Positions 1 to 9,117 of a DNA stretch of 20,180 nucleotides are shown piece after piece. The translations under genes were made by a program, and so were the position numbers. The number at the start of each line of letters is the position of its first letter. Within the stretch, counting starts at the first letter, position 1. Location: NCBI GenBank assembly GCA_947589585.1, contig CANQCA010000142.1, positions 1-20,180 on the forward strand, read 5' to 3'. The notes below the pieces were generated by a model that saw nothing but the letters and a program-made list of their open reading frames with translations, was not told the DNA's origin and made no database searches. Source of the stretch: an uncultured Clostridia bacterium (GTDB lineage Bacteria; Bacillota; Clostridia; Christensenellales; Borkfalkiaceae).

Positions 1-1025
1 GTGTCGTACCAGCCCTGGAAGGTGTAGCCGGAGTGGGTGGGGGCGGCAGGCAGACTGCCGACGGTATTGCCGCTCTGGACCTGGCGGGTGCTGATCTGCT
101 TGCCTGTCTGCTGGTCAATAAAGCTGACCGTATAGTACGTAATGTCCGGGATGGAACTGGTGTAGATCACCTGAGCATTCAGCAGAGGTTCATTGCAGGC
201 ACCGACTGAGATGGTGGCCAACTGCTCTCTGGTGCCGGAATAGTATATCTGCGCCAGACTGTCACATCCGTAGAACGCCCACTCCACGATGGACCTGACG
301 CTGACGGGGATGGTCACCCTGACGAGATCGGTACAGCAGTAGAACGTACTATATCCGATGGACTTGACACCGTCCGGAATAATCACACTGGTCAAGCTGC
401 TGCAATTCTGAAACGCATAATCTCCGATGGACTGGACGCTGTCCGGGATTCTCACGGTGACAAGGCTGCTGCAATCGACAAAGGTACCTACTGCGATGGA
501 CCTGATACCGTCTGGAATGGACACTCTGGTCAGGCTGTTACAATGCGCAAACGCTTGCTCATCAATGGATGTGACGCCCTCCGAGATGACCGCTGTGGTC
601 AGGCTACTGCAATTCGCAAATGCACCCTTTCCGACACTTTCAAGCCCCGCGGGGAAGTTGAAAGAGGCAAGCGCGGTGCAGTTTGCAAAGGCGTTGTCCC
701 CGATGGATTTGACGCCCGCATCGAGCGTGACCTTCTTCAAAAAGCCGTAACCCGCAAACGCGCCGTCGGCAATATAGGTGGCCTTGCCGCTGTGCTCTGC
801 GGGAATTTCTATCTCGGCGGGACGCGGCGTTTCGGGATGAAGTTTCTCCTCCTCTTCGGTGGGAAGGTTGACAAACCCCGTGATGGCGTATGCCCCGCGG
901 TCGCTATCGTATTCATAGGCGAAGCCGATCTGCCCGTCATCTTCGCCGCCGCATGCGGCAAGCCCCACAGAGAGGCTGAGCGCACAGGTAGCGGCAAGTA
1001 TTCCAAGCAAGAGTGTCTTTTTCAT
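1..1025 (-). CDS. BspA-type leucine-rich-repeat lipoprotein, 3' end outside window
   Basis: This frame is open from an ATG at 1025 to the window edge: 341 complete codons, no stop. AAGGAG lies 5 nt before the ATG. The N-terminus is a lipoprotein signal (MKKTLLLGIL..., lipobox LAAC with lipidated Cys25), followed by a GGEDDG linker. Residues about 80-255 are seven BspA/TpLRR repeats of 23 residues with the pattern SIGxxAFxxCxSLxxVxIPxxV, then the YYSGTREQ... segment often seen after such arrays. From about residue 297 a Listeria-Bacteroides (InlB B-type) repeat begins, ending in GYTFQGWYD. Expected place: outer face of the membrane, binding a protein or polysaccharide ligand; the ligand cannot be predicted. 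It is the last visible gene of the protease/Opp operon, 30 bp after the small membrane protein gene. Family identity is secure; a role as substrate receptor for the operon is inference. Confidence 0.9.
   Translation of the reverse strand, partial: MKKTLLLGILAATCALSLSVGLAACGGEDDGQIGFAYEYDSDRGAYAITGFVNLPTEEEEKLHPETPRPAEIEIPAEHSGKATYIADGAFAGYGFLKKVTLDAGVKSIGDNAFANCTALASFNFPAGLESVGKGAFANCSSLTTAVISEGVTSIDEQAFAHCNSLTRVSIPDGIRSIAVGTFVDCSSLVTVRIPDSVQSIGDYAFQNCSSLTSVIIPDGVKSIGYSTFYCCTDLVRVTIPVSVRSIVEWAFYGCDSLAQIYYSGTREQLATISVGACNEPLLNAQVIYTSSIPDITYYTVSFIDQQTGKQISTRQVQSGNTVGSLPAAPTHSGYTFQGWYD
288..770 (-). repeat. Seven tandem 69-bp LRR-coding units
   Basis: A GATGGAC-like box recurs at 288, 357, 426, 495, 564, 633 and 702, that is with an exact 69-bp period (23 codons). 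The copies at 288, 357, 426, 495 and 702 are nearly identical, while those at 564 and 633 have diverged. Each unit encodes one BspA-type leucine-rich repeat. The similarity at DNA level suggests duplication or conversion between units. Confidence 0.85.
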
Positions 1026-1055
1026 GTTTTCTCCTTAAACTAAGCGTGCCCGCCT

Positions 1056-1433
1056 TTAACCGAAATAGCCCGTAATGGCGAGCAGGATGACGAAGACCAA
1101 AGTAAATGCGATGAGGGTGCAAAGAAGGGGCAAGAGCATGCGCCTGACGACGGCGAAATAGGTTTTTATCTTCTCGCGGGCGGTGGACTTTTGCCGCTGC
1201 ACATTGCCGTAGCGGCGCGTCGCGCTCATGTCCGCGATCTGCGACCCGTCGTCGATATACACGATCTTTTGCTCTTTCTTGTGCTCCTTGGGGCTGTGCT
1301 CCTCTTTGCTTTGAGGCGTTTCCCCTTCCTTTGAAGGAACTTCCTCTTCCTTCGTAGGCGTTTCCCCTTCGCTTTGAGGAACTTTTTCCTCTTTAGGGGC
1401 TACGATTTCGTCGCACGGTTGCTTGCGCTTCAT
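1056..1433 (-). CDS. Small charged protein with C-terminal membrane helix, unknown function
   Basis: 125 residues. The ATG at 1433 shares one base with the TGA of oppF (TGATG), and an ideal AGGAGG lies 5 nt upstream; this decides for MKRKQPCDEI and against an upstream in-frame ATG at 1460. Residues about 10-55 are a low-complexity Glu/Lys/Pro/Ser stretch with two 14-residue repeats of the type VPxSEGETPxKEE. Residues 57-75 form a more ordered looking segment (IVYIDDGSQIADMSATRRY), then a basic region and one strong transmembrane helix at about 99-122. The charged part is probably cytoplasmic and the helix a tail anchor. I do not recognise a family with known function. Its position directly behind oppF, translationally coupled, suggests a partner of the transporter or of the surface proteins. 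This is inference. Confidence 0.8.
   Translation of the reverse strand: MKRKQPCDEIVAPKEEKVPQSEGETPTKEEEVPSKEGETPQSKEEHSPKEHKKEQKIVYIDDGSQIADMSATRRYGNVQRQKSTAREKIKTYFAVVRRMLLPLLCTLIAFTLVFVILLAITGYFG
1315..1398 (-). repeat. Two direct 42-bp repeats inside the small membrane protein gene
   Basis: The string GGCGTTTCCCCTTC starts at 1315 and again at 1357, exactly 42 bp apart, with similar flanking sequence. Each copy encodes a 14-residue Glu/Pro-rich unit in the disordered N-terminal half of the protein. Slippage here would change the length in frame. Confidence 0.75.
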
Positions 1434-2709
1434 CAGTCCTCCTGCGAATAGCAATGGCAAGCCACGAAATGCCCGGGCTCGTATTCCTTATACTTGGGCG
1501 CAATGTGCTTGCAGATCTCTTTTGCGTGCGGGCAGCGGGTATTGAACTTGCAACCCTTGGGAGGGTTCGCGGGGGAAGGGATATCCCCTTTGAGAACAAT
1601 ACGGTCCATCTTCACGTCGGGATTGGGATTGGGGACCGCCGAGAAGAGCGCCTGCGTGTACGGATGCATGGGGTTGGTGAAGATGTCCTGCTTGTTGCCG
1701 AACTCCACCATCGATCCGAGATACATGACGCCGATCTTATCCGAGATGTGCTTGACAACGGAGAGATCGTGCGAGATGAAGAGATATGTAAGCCCTAAAT
1801 CTGCTTGCAGCTGCTTCAACAGGTTGATGATCTGCGCCTGAATGGAGACGTCGAGCGCGGAGACGGGCTCGTCGCAGACGACGAGTTTGGGCCTTACGGA
1901 AAGAGCCCTTGCGATGCAGATACGCTGCCGCTGTCCGCCCGAGAACTCATGCGGATAGCGCTCGTAGTAGTAATCGCGCAGACCGCACTGTTCCATGATC
2001 TTCATGACGTAATCTTTGGTCTCGTCCTTGGGGACGATCTTGTGGACTTTGACGGGCTCGGAGAGGATGCCGCCCACCGTACTGCGGGGCGGGAGCGAGG
2101 AATACGGGTCCTGGAAGATGATCTGCATCTGCGTGCGCAGCGGCCGCATCTCCTTGGGCTTATAGCCCGCGATATCCTTTCCGTCGAAGAAGATCTGCCC
2201 GCCCGTGGGCTGATAGAGCTTCAGAATGGCTCTGCCCATCGTGGTCTTGCCGCAGCCGCTCTCGCCGACGATGCCGAGCGTTTCGCCCGCCTTCAGTTTG
2301 AAGGAGACATCGTCCACGGCGCGCAGGGCAAGCGTCACTTTGCCGCCGATCGTCTTTTTAAGGGGGAAGTACATCTTGAGGTGACGCACTTCCAAAAGGG
2401 CATTCTCGTCGGGAGGAAGATCTTTTTCCTCCGCCGCTTTCTTCTCGCGAAGAAGCTGTTCCCGCTTTGCCTCGAGCGCATCGTCGAAGCCCGCAAAGTT
2501 ATCCGATTGGATATATTGCGCGTTGTGCTCCTCGAGCGCTTCCTGCGTCGAGACCTCTTCGACGATATCCTGCTCCTCTTTTTCGCGCTTTTTGACGAGG
2601 ACGCGGAAGAGGACGAACGCAGCGATGATGAGGAGGGCGACGAGGGCAAGCATCACGCCGGCCGCGATGATCTGTCCGCCGCGCACGGCGGCAGCAAGAT
2701 AGGAGTATG

Positions 2710-2713
<4 letters not shown>
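1433..2713 (-). CDS. oppF: Oligopeptide ABC transporter ATPase OppF with N-terminal membrane helix
   Basis: 426 residues, GTG start at 2713 overlapping the oppD stop (GTGA), with GGAGGAGG just upstream. ATP hydrolysis by OppD/OppF drives peptide import on the cytoplasmic face. Visible motifs: Walker A GESGCGKTT (150-158), Q-loop Gln201, signature FSGGQRQR (257-264), Walker B LVVCDEP (277-283), switch His315, and the C-terminal oligopeptide-transporter domain with spaced cysteines (388-421). All catalytic motifs are intact. Odd: residues 13-40 are a strong hydrophobic helix, followed by a charged, probably coiled linker (41-104), before the ABC domain starts near 105. Ordinary OppF proteins are soluble, about 310-330 residues, and lack this. 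The short GTG-initiated N-terminus is supported by its ribosome binding site, and the hydrophobic stretch is in frame with the ATPase. Assignment to OppF rather than OppD rests on gene order and C-terminal type. Confidence 0.95.
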
Positions 2714-4062
<1,349 letters not shown>

Positions 4063-4065
4063 GCG

Positions 4066-5199
4066 TCACCTCCTGGCCTTGGGATCGAGCGCGTCACGCA
4101 GACCGTCGCCGATAAAGTTGAAGCCGAGCACGGCAAGAATAATACAAAGTCCGGGCGGGATCCAAACGTTGAAGTAGTTTGCCATGACGTTGGGATCTTC
4201 CGTGACGATGTTGATCATCGTCCCCCATGCGGCATAGGGCGCCTTGACGCCGAGGCCGAGATAGGAGAGCGTCGCCTCGGAAAGGATCATGCTGCCGAGC
4301 GAGAGCGTCATCGAGACGATGAGCTGGGGAAGGACATTGGGCACGAGGTGCTTGAAGATCTTGCGCGACGTGGAAAAGCCCATGGCTTCCGCCGCGACCA
4401 TATATTCCTGCTCGCGAAGGAACAGGATCTGCCCTCTCACGAGACGGGCGGTGCCCGGCCATGAGATGAGCGTCAAAAACAGCATGAGAAGGTAAATTCT
4501 GTACTGCGAATCTATCCCCCATGAATCGAACAGCGTCCCGATGATGAGCATGATGGGAAGGGACGGGATACACATGAGGATATCGCAGATACGCATGATC
4601 ACTTCGTCGATCCGCTTGCCGAAGTACCCCGCGACTCCCCCGAAGAGGATGCCGAGGAAGGTGACGGCAAAGACGGAGATGAAGCTGATGGAGAGCGAGA
4701 TCCTTCCGCCGTACATGAGACGGGTGAAGATATCCATGCCGGTATTATCCGTGCCGAGGAGATGGTCTCCCGAGAGGGGCGCGAGGCGGTTGACTGCCTG
4801 CGAACTCTCGACGACCTGCGTGAAATGATATTCCTCGCCGTATTCGTCGTAGCCCGAGATCTCCTCCATCTGACAGTCGATACGGCCGCCGTTATCGTAC
4901 TCGATCTCCCCCCATCTGTTATAGAAAACGGGGCCGAGCCAAGAAAAGAGCATGAGCGCTACGATGATGACGAGGCCGATGATGGAGAGCTTGGAGCGGA
5001 AAAAGCGGCGGGCGACCATACGGGCGGGCGAGAGAAGACGGACATTCTTATCGAGCGCGTTCTCCTCATCGCGGGCCTCTTGGGCGGCAAGGATATCTTC
5101 CTCGGTGAGCGCCTCATCTTCGGGGAAAGCCTCTGCAGCCGCCTTCCCGTCGAGAGAAGGCAGGGCGGGATCGAGTTCGGGAAATTTCTTTTCTTCCAT
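4066..5199 (-). CDS. oppC: Oligopeptide ABC transporter permease OppC
   Basis: 377 residues, ATG at 5199 with GGGAGG upstream, 13 bp after oppB. Forms the membrane channel with OppB. The first transmembrane helix is at about 72-92, the family motif LLGTDNTGMDIFTRLMYGG at about 147-165, several further helices follow, and the cytoplasmic coupling (EAA) loop is AAEAMGFS...KHLVPNVLP (269-291). The C-terminus GDGLRDALDPK is typical of OppC/DppC. Odd: residues 1-58 are an acidic cytoplasmic tail (many Glu/Asp), longer than in common homologues, and the loop at 95-140 after the first helix is Tyr/Asp/Glu-rich. The role as permease is secure from the motifs and neighbours; oligopeptide specificity is inferred from the family. 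Confidence 0.96.
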   Translation of the reverse strand: MEEKKFPELDPALPSLDGKAAAEAFPEDEALTEEDILAAQEARDEENALDKNVRLLSPARMVARRFFRSKLSIIGLVIIVALMLFSWLGPVFYNRWGEIEYDNGGRIDCQMEEISGYDEYGEEYHFTQVVESSQAVNRLAPLSGDHLLGTDNTGMDIFTRLMYGGRISLSISFISVFAVTFLGILFGGVAGYFGKRIDEVIMRICDILMCIPSLPIMLIIGTLFDSWGIDSQYRIYLLMLFLTLISWPGTARLVRGQILFLREQEYMVAAEAMGFSTSRKIFKHLVPNVLPQLIVSMTLSLGSMILSEATLSYLGLGVKAPYAAWGTMINIVTEDPNVMANYFNVWIPPGLCIILAVLGFNFIGDGLRDALDPKARR

Positions 5200-5212
5200 G
5201 ATACTCCCTCCC

Positions 5213-6205
5213 TTAGTAGAGTTTGACCCGCGGGTCGACGACGGCGTACATGAGGTCGGTGAGAAGCACCCCGATGACGCTCAGGAAAGCGAGGAACATA
5301 TTGTATCCCATGATGAACGGGATATCCGCGCTCTGCATCGCCTTCAGGGCGACATTCCCGATACCGGGGAGGTCGAAGACCTGCTCGGTGATCATGGCGC
5401 CCGAGAAGAGGGACGGCAAAACGCCCGCGAGCATGGTGACGATGGGGATCATCGTATTGCGGAAGGCATGCTTGTAGATGACTTTGCTCTCGGGAAGCCC
5501 CTTGGCGCGCGCCGTGCGGATATAGTCGGAATTGAGCACCTCGAGGGTATTGGTGCGCTGATAACGCATGGTACCGCCCACGCTCAAAAAGACCATGACG
5601 AGGATGGGCAGGACGAGGTGCCACAGATAGTCGCCGAGAAGCTCGATCCCCGTGAGCGTCTTCGTCGCATCGCCGAGCGTACTGTAAGGGAACCAGTGCA
5701 AGCTCTGCGAGAAGACGATCTGCAAGAACCGTCCGAAGAAGAAGGACGGCAGCGAAATACCGAGCATGACGATGACCGTGACGACATAGTCGCGGATGGA
5801 GTATTGGTGCGTTGCGGCCGTCACGCCGAGCGGGATCGCGATGAGGTATTCGAAGATGATCGCGATGAAGGCGATCATGAAGGAAACGCCCATCTTCGAG
5901 GTGATCACGTTGAGCACGGGCTGCTTGTAGACGAAACTCGTGCCGAGGTCGAGGCGGGCAAGGCTCCACAGCCAGCTGCCGTACCCCGAGAGGATCCCGA
6001 CGAAGCTGTTATCGCCGAGGCCGTACATCTTATACATGGCGTCCACTGTCTCCTGCGGGATCTGTGCGCCGCCCTGGTTCATCTGCAAAATCTGCTGTTC
6101 GATGAAATCGACGGGCATAAGACGCACGAGGATGTAGAGGATGAGGGAGACGCCGAGCAGGATGACGATGGCGAGCCCGAGTCTTTTGAGGATATACTTT
6201 AGCAT
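5213..6205 (-). CDS. oppB: Oligopeptide ABC transporter permease OppB
   Basis: 330 residues, a normal length for OppB. ATG at 6205, GGAG at 6213-6216 with a 7-nt spacing. The N-terminal helix (about 9-30, MLKYILKRLG... start) is typical of OppB/DppB. The EAA coupling loop is at about 231-257 (ARAKGLPESKVIYKHAFRN), followed by the conserved region with FDLPGIGN (277-284) and a C-terminal YAVVDPRVKLY. Four to five further membrane helices are visible. Pairs with OppC in the inner membrane. It is preceded by a 115-bp, hairpin-rich gap after oppA, so its expression may be lower than that of oppA. Confidence 0.96.
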   Translation of the reverse strand: MLKYILKRLGLAIVILLGVSLILYILVRLMPVDFIEQQILQMNQGGAQIPQETVDAMYKMYGLGDNSFVGILSGYGSWLWSLARLDLGTSFVYKQPVLNVITSKMGVSFMIAFIAIIFEYLIAIPLGVTAATHQYSIRDYVVTVIVMLGISLPSFFFGRFLQIVFSQSLHWFPYSTLGDATKTLTGIELLGDYLWHLVLPILVMVFLSVGGTMRYQRTNTLEVLNSDYIRTARAKGLPESKVIYKHAFRNTMIPIVTMLAGVLPSLFSGAMITEQVFDLPGIGNVALKAMQSADIPFIMGYNMFLAFLSVIGVLLTDLMYAVVDPRVKLY

Positions 6206-6231
6206 AGGATCGCTCCGATGTTGATCGAATT

Positions 6232-6304
6232 GCGGTTTCTTCCGCTTGCAATGGCGCTACCGCGCCGTGAGCCCCCCTTTGCCCGCGCCCTCAAAGGCGC
6301 GGGC
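6232..6304 (-). promoter_or_regulatory. Three successive hairpins between oppA and oppB
   Basis: The 115-bp gap can form a perfect 9-bp GC stem (GCCCGCGCC at 6281-6289 with GGCGCGGGC at 6296-6304, 6-nt loop), then a 5-bp stem (GGCGC 6253-6257 with GCGCC 6262-6266), then a 4-bp stem (GCGG 6232-6235 with CCGC 6242-6245). On the transcribed minus strand no U-tract follows, so these are unlikely to be a full intrinsic terminator. A 3'-stabilising or partial attenuation element that raises oppA mRNA over the permease mRNA is the likely role, by analogy with other binding-protein operons. Confidence 0.6.
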
Positions 6305-6320
6305 GGGAGGAATGTTTTGC

Positions 6321-9089
6321 TTACTTGAACTTGACTTCCCAGATCCTCGAAAGAGGCGAGGTGTAGGGATTGATCTCCTCGGGAAGGGTCTCGAGGTCGA
6401 TGACGTCGGAATTGACGACGTAGAGGACCTGTCTCTGATAGACGGGAAGCTCGACGGCAAGGCTGAGGACGAGCTCCATCGCCTCACGGTAGAGCGGCCT
6501 GCGCTCATCCTCGTCCGTCGTCTCACGGGCGGCGTCGATCTTTTCGGCGAGCTCGGTCAGGATCGTGTTCTCCTCGCTATACTCCGCCGTATCGGCAAGG
6601 ATCTCGGGATAGCCCCATGCGAGCACGGAGGTCGCCGTCGAATTCTTGTGGTAGACCTGATACATATCGGGGTCGATCGTGGAGCCCCATGCCGCCGCCC
6701 ATACGGCAAGCGAGCCTGTGGCGAGCTTGGTGAGGGCGTTGACGTCGGGCGAGATCGTGATGTTCCATCCGCATTCGTTGAGCAACGTCTGCGCGTGCTG
6801 GAAGACGGTGTAGCAAGGGTGCTCGGTGAGGCTGGAGCCTGCGATCGTGAAGGTGATCTTGAGCTCGTTATCGCCCGCCTCTACGCCTGCTGCGTCCATA
6901 TAATCAATGATAAGCTGTTTTCTCGACTCATCCGTGAGATCGGGCGTATTGAACTGCGTTTCGTTGTAGTCGTCCTTATCCTTGAGGTAGTTGGTCCCGT
7001 CGAGCGTTGCACCGTTTACACGGGGATATGCCCAGCTGACGAGGGACATCGGCCAGTAGATCGTCGCCACGGTGCCCGCGTCGTAGTACCCTCTTGCAAG
7101 CGAGGTATCCATAGCCGCCATGATCGCCATACGGAGGTTGATATCGGGGATCTTGCCCGCGTTGACGCCGATATAGCCGTAGCCGAGCTGCCATGTCTCG
7201 AAGTGCTGCACGCCGTCCATCTTGTTGATGAGAGCCATGTTCTCCCTCGTGAGCTGGGGCTCGATATAATCGACGCTCCCCTGATCGAGCTGAGGAATGG
7301 CGTTCGCCGAGGAGACGACCTGATAGCGCATCTTCTCGATGAACGGAGGATGCAAGCTCTCGTCTGCGCCGGGCACTTCTTTGAAGAAGTTCTGGTTCGC
7401 CTTGTAGTAGACGACGTTGTTGCTCATGAACCCGCCGTAGCTCGGGAAATCGTCGTTGTCGGCATCCGTCGCGACATAGGGCCCCGCGCCGAGCGGCACG
7501 CCGTTCTTTGTGACGTTCCCGTACTGAATGCCGTTGTAATCCTTGGCATTGCCCTGCAGGACGTCGGTCTGGAATTTGAAGTCGGACCAACGGACGCCGA
7601 ACTTATTTTTCTTGATATCCACTTTGAGGTCGGCCTGCGTGGGGTCGGAGTAGTAGTGCCAGGGAGCGACGGTGAAGCCAAAGTTCCAGATTGCCTTGGG
7701 GTCGGAGCCTTCGACTTCGATTTGCAAGACGTCGTAGGTATCGGGGGTCGTGGGTGCGCCCGTCGTCGCATCGTGGTCGTGCGCAACGGTGTAGTCGTGC
7801 CCGTTGACCTTCACGGTCTTGATATCCGTCGTGTGGCCGAGGGAGACGATCCCCGAGACGTTCGGGTAGCTGAGTTCGCCCTCGCCCACTTCCTCGTGCA
7901 TGATGACGTCCTTTGCGAGACCGATGAACTCCGAGTAGAGCTGCTGGCCGGACGAGGTCCCCGTAAGGAGCGCGTTGAAGGAGCCCGTGACATCCCTGTT
8001 GAAGACATAACGGATGGCTTCTTCCTGCGTCTTGATCGAATCCTTAAAGGTATTTGTGACCTTGATGATCTTGTTGGGGTCGATCTTATTGTTCGCATCT
8101 CTCCCGTATTCGATGGTGATGAGCCCGTTGAGCGCGAGGAAGGCGCTCACGTCGTCGAACACATACCCCGAAGTGTTGGTCGGTTCCTTGCCCTCCTGGT
8201 TGGTATAGGGCGCTTCGGAGAAGACGGACTGCGCAGTCGCCCAATTGGAAACGAGTTCCTTCCAATAGAGGCCCTGCGTGGGATCGGAAGCGGTACCGAC
8301 GAGGTCTGTATAGTCGGTGAGGAGCTGCTTTTTCGCATCCTCATCGGAAATGGTGGCGACGCCGTCCTCCTCGGACGAGATCGCGGACTTATAGTTTGCC
8401 CACTCCTGATCGAGGCCGTAGTCCTCGAGGTTGCCGGGAACGCCGTTGATCACGGAGATCATCTTGTTGACGGAGACGTTGAACCCGTCCACCTTCGTGG
8501 GATCGTTTGCGACTTCCCTGCCGACCTCTACAAAGAGATTGCGAAGGAAATCCCTGCGGTTACGGGCACGGCCGTTCGCACGCACGGTCAGGCTGTCCTC
8601 GGTCCCGCTGCCCTCTACATGCTTTTGCAGGCGGTATTCCTGAAGGCCGACGATCTTGGTGGAGTACATCGTCGTCGAACCCGTGTAGGCGGGATCGAGA
8701 TAGACATACATGTTGAAGAGTACGTCGTTCATGGTGAGGGGCACGCCGTCCGAGAAGGTGATGCCGTTCTTGAGGACGAAGGTGTAGAGGGTGTTCTCCC
8801 CCTGCTTGGTCTCCTCGTAGTCCTTAACGACGACGGGCTCCTTGTCGCCAAAGGCGATGTGCCCCGTTTCATCCGTCCCGAGCATGGAGATCTGCGTCTG
8901 GCCGACGACGTCCATATCCGTACCCGCCGTCGAATAGAAGGGGTTGAACAACCCGTTGAGATCTTCAGACATGATGACGAATGCATCCTTGCCGCCGCCG
9001 CAGCCGGCAAATGCCGCCAATGCGCCGCAGCCGATGACGCCGCCGAGCGCAACGCTTGCGATCTTGATCATCTTTCTGCTTTTTTTCAT
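6321..9089 (-). CDS. oppA: Oversized family 5 peptide-binding lipoprotein (OppA)
   Basis: 922 residues; usual OppA is about 540. Start chosen at ATG 9089 because GGAGG lies 8 nt upstream; an in-frame extension to 9272 would run into the preceding gene. The N-terminus is a lipoprotein signal with Cys30 (AGCGGG); Cys21 is a less likely alternative. SBP family 5 features: LFNPFYS near 47-53, the N-terminal lobe motif LKNGITFSDGVPLT (106-119) followed by DVLF, the central GAGPYV (535-539), and the late C-terminal lobe with WGSTIDPDMYQVYH and the closing PVYQRQVLYVV. Residues about 150-460 do not fit the family and look like an insertion between the N-terminal lobe and the HYY/GAGPYV region. It delivers peptides to OppB-OppF encoded directly downstream. 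The specificity is unknown. Confidence 0.93.
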   Translation of the reverse strand: MKKSRKMIKIASVALGGVIGCGALAAFAGCGGGKDAFVIMSEDLNGLFNPFYSTAGTDMDVVGQTQISMLGTDETGHIAFGDKEPVVVKDYEETKQGENTLYTFVLKNGITFSDGVPLTMNDVLFNMYVYLDPAYTGSTTMYSTKIVGLQEYRLQKHVEGSGTEDSLTVRANGRARNRRDFLRNLFVEVGREVANDPTKVDGFNVSVNKMISVINGVPGNLEDYGLDQEWANYKSAISSEEDGVATISDEDAKKQLLTDYTDLVGTASDPTQGLYWKELVSNWATAQSVFSEAPYTNQEGKEPTNTSGYVFDDVSAFLALNGLITIEYGRDANNKIDPNKIIKVTNTFKDSIKTQEEAIRYVFNRDVTGSFNALLTGTSSGQQLYSEFIGLAKDVIMHEEVGEGELSYPNVSGIVSLGHTTDIKTVKVNGHDYTVAHDHDATTGAPTTPDTYDVLQIEVEGSDPKAIWNFGFTVAPWHYYSDPTQADLKVDIKKNKFGVRWSDFKFQTDVLQGNAKDYNGIQYGNVTKNGVPLGAGPYVATDADNDDFPSYGGFMSNNVVYYKANQNFFKEVPGADESLHPPFIEKMRYQVVSSANAIPQLDQGSVDYIEPQLTRENMALINKMDGVQHFETWQLGYGYIGVNAGKIPDINLRMAIMAAMDTSLARGYYDAGTVATIYWPMSLVSWAYPRVNGATLDGTNYLKDKDDYNETQFNTPDLTDESRKQLIIDYMDAAGVEAGDNELKITFTIAGSSLTEHPCYTVFQHAQTLLNECGWNITISPDVNALTKLATGSLAVWAAAWGSTIDPDMYQVYHKNSTATSVLAWGYPEILADTAEYSEENTILTELAEKIDAARETTDEDERRPLYREAMELVLSLAVELPVYQRQVLYVVNSDVIDLETLPEEINPYTSPLSRIWEVKFK

Positions 9090-9117
9090 ATATGTTTCCT
9101 CCGATTTATTTTCTCTT

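Noticed and set aside
288..770. CRISPR-like regular repeats
   Set aside because: The 69-bp units are in frame, encode leucine-rich repeats without unique spacers between identical repeats, and no cas gene is near.
6281..6304. Rho-independent terminator after oppA
   Set aside because: The stem is strong, but on the minus strand it is followed by AAAGGGGGG rather than a U-run; a stabilising or attenuating hairpin fits better.
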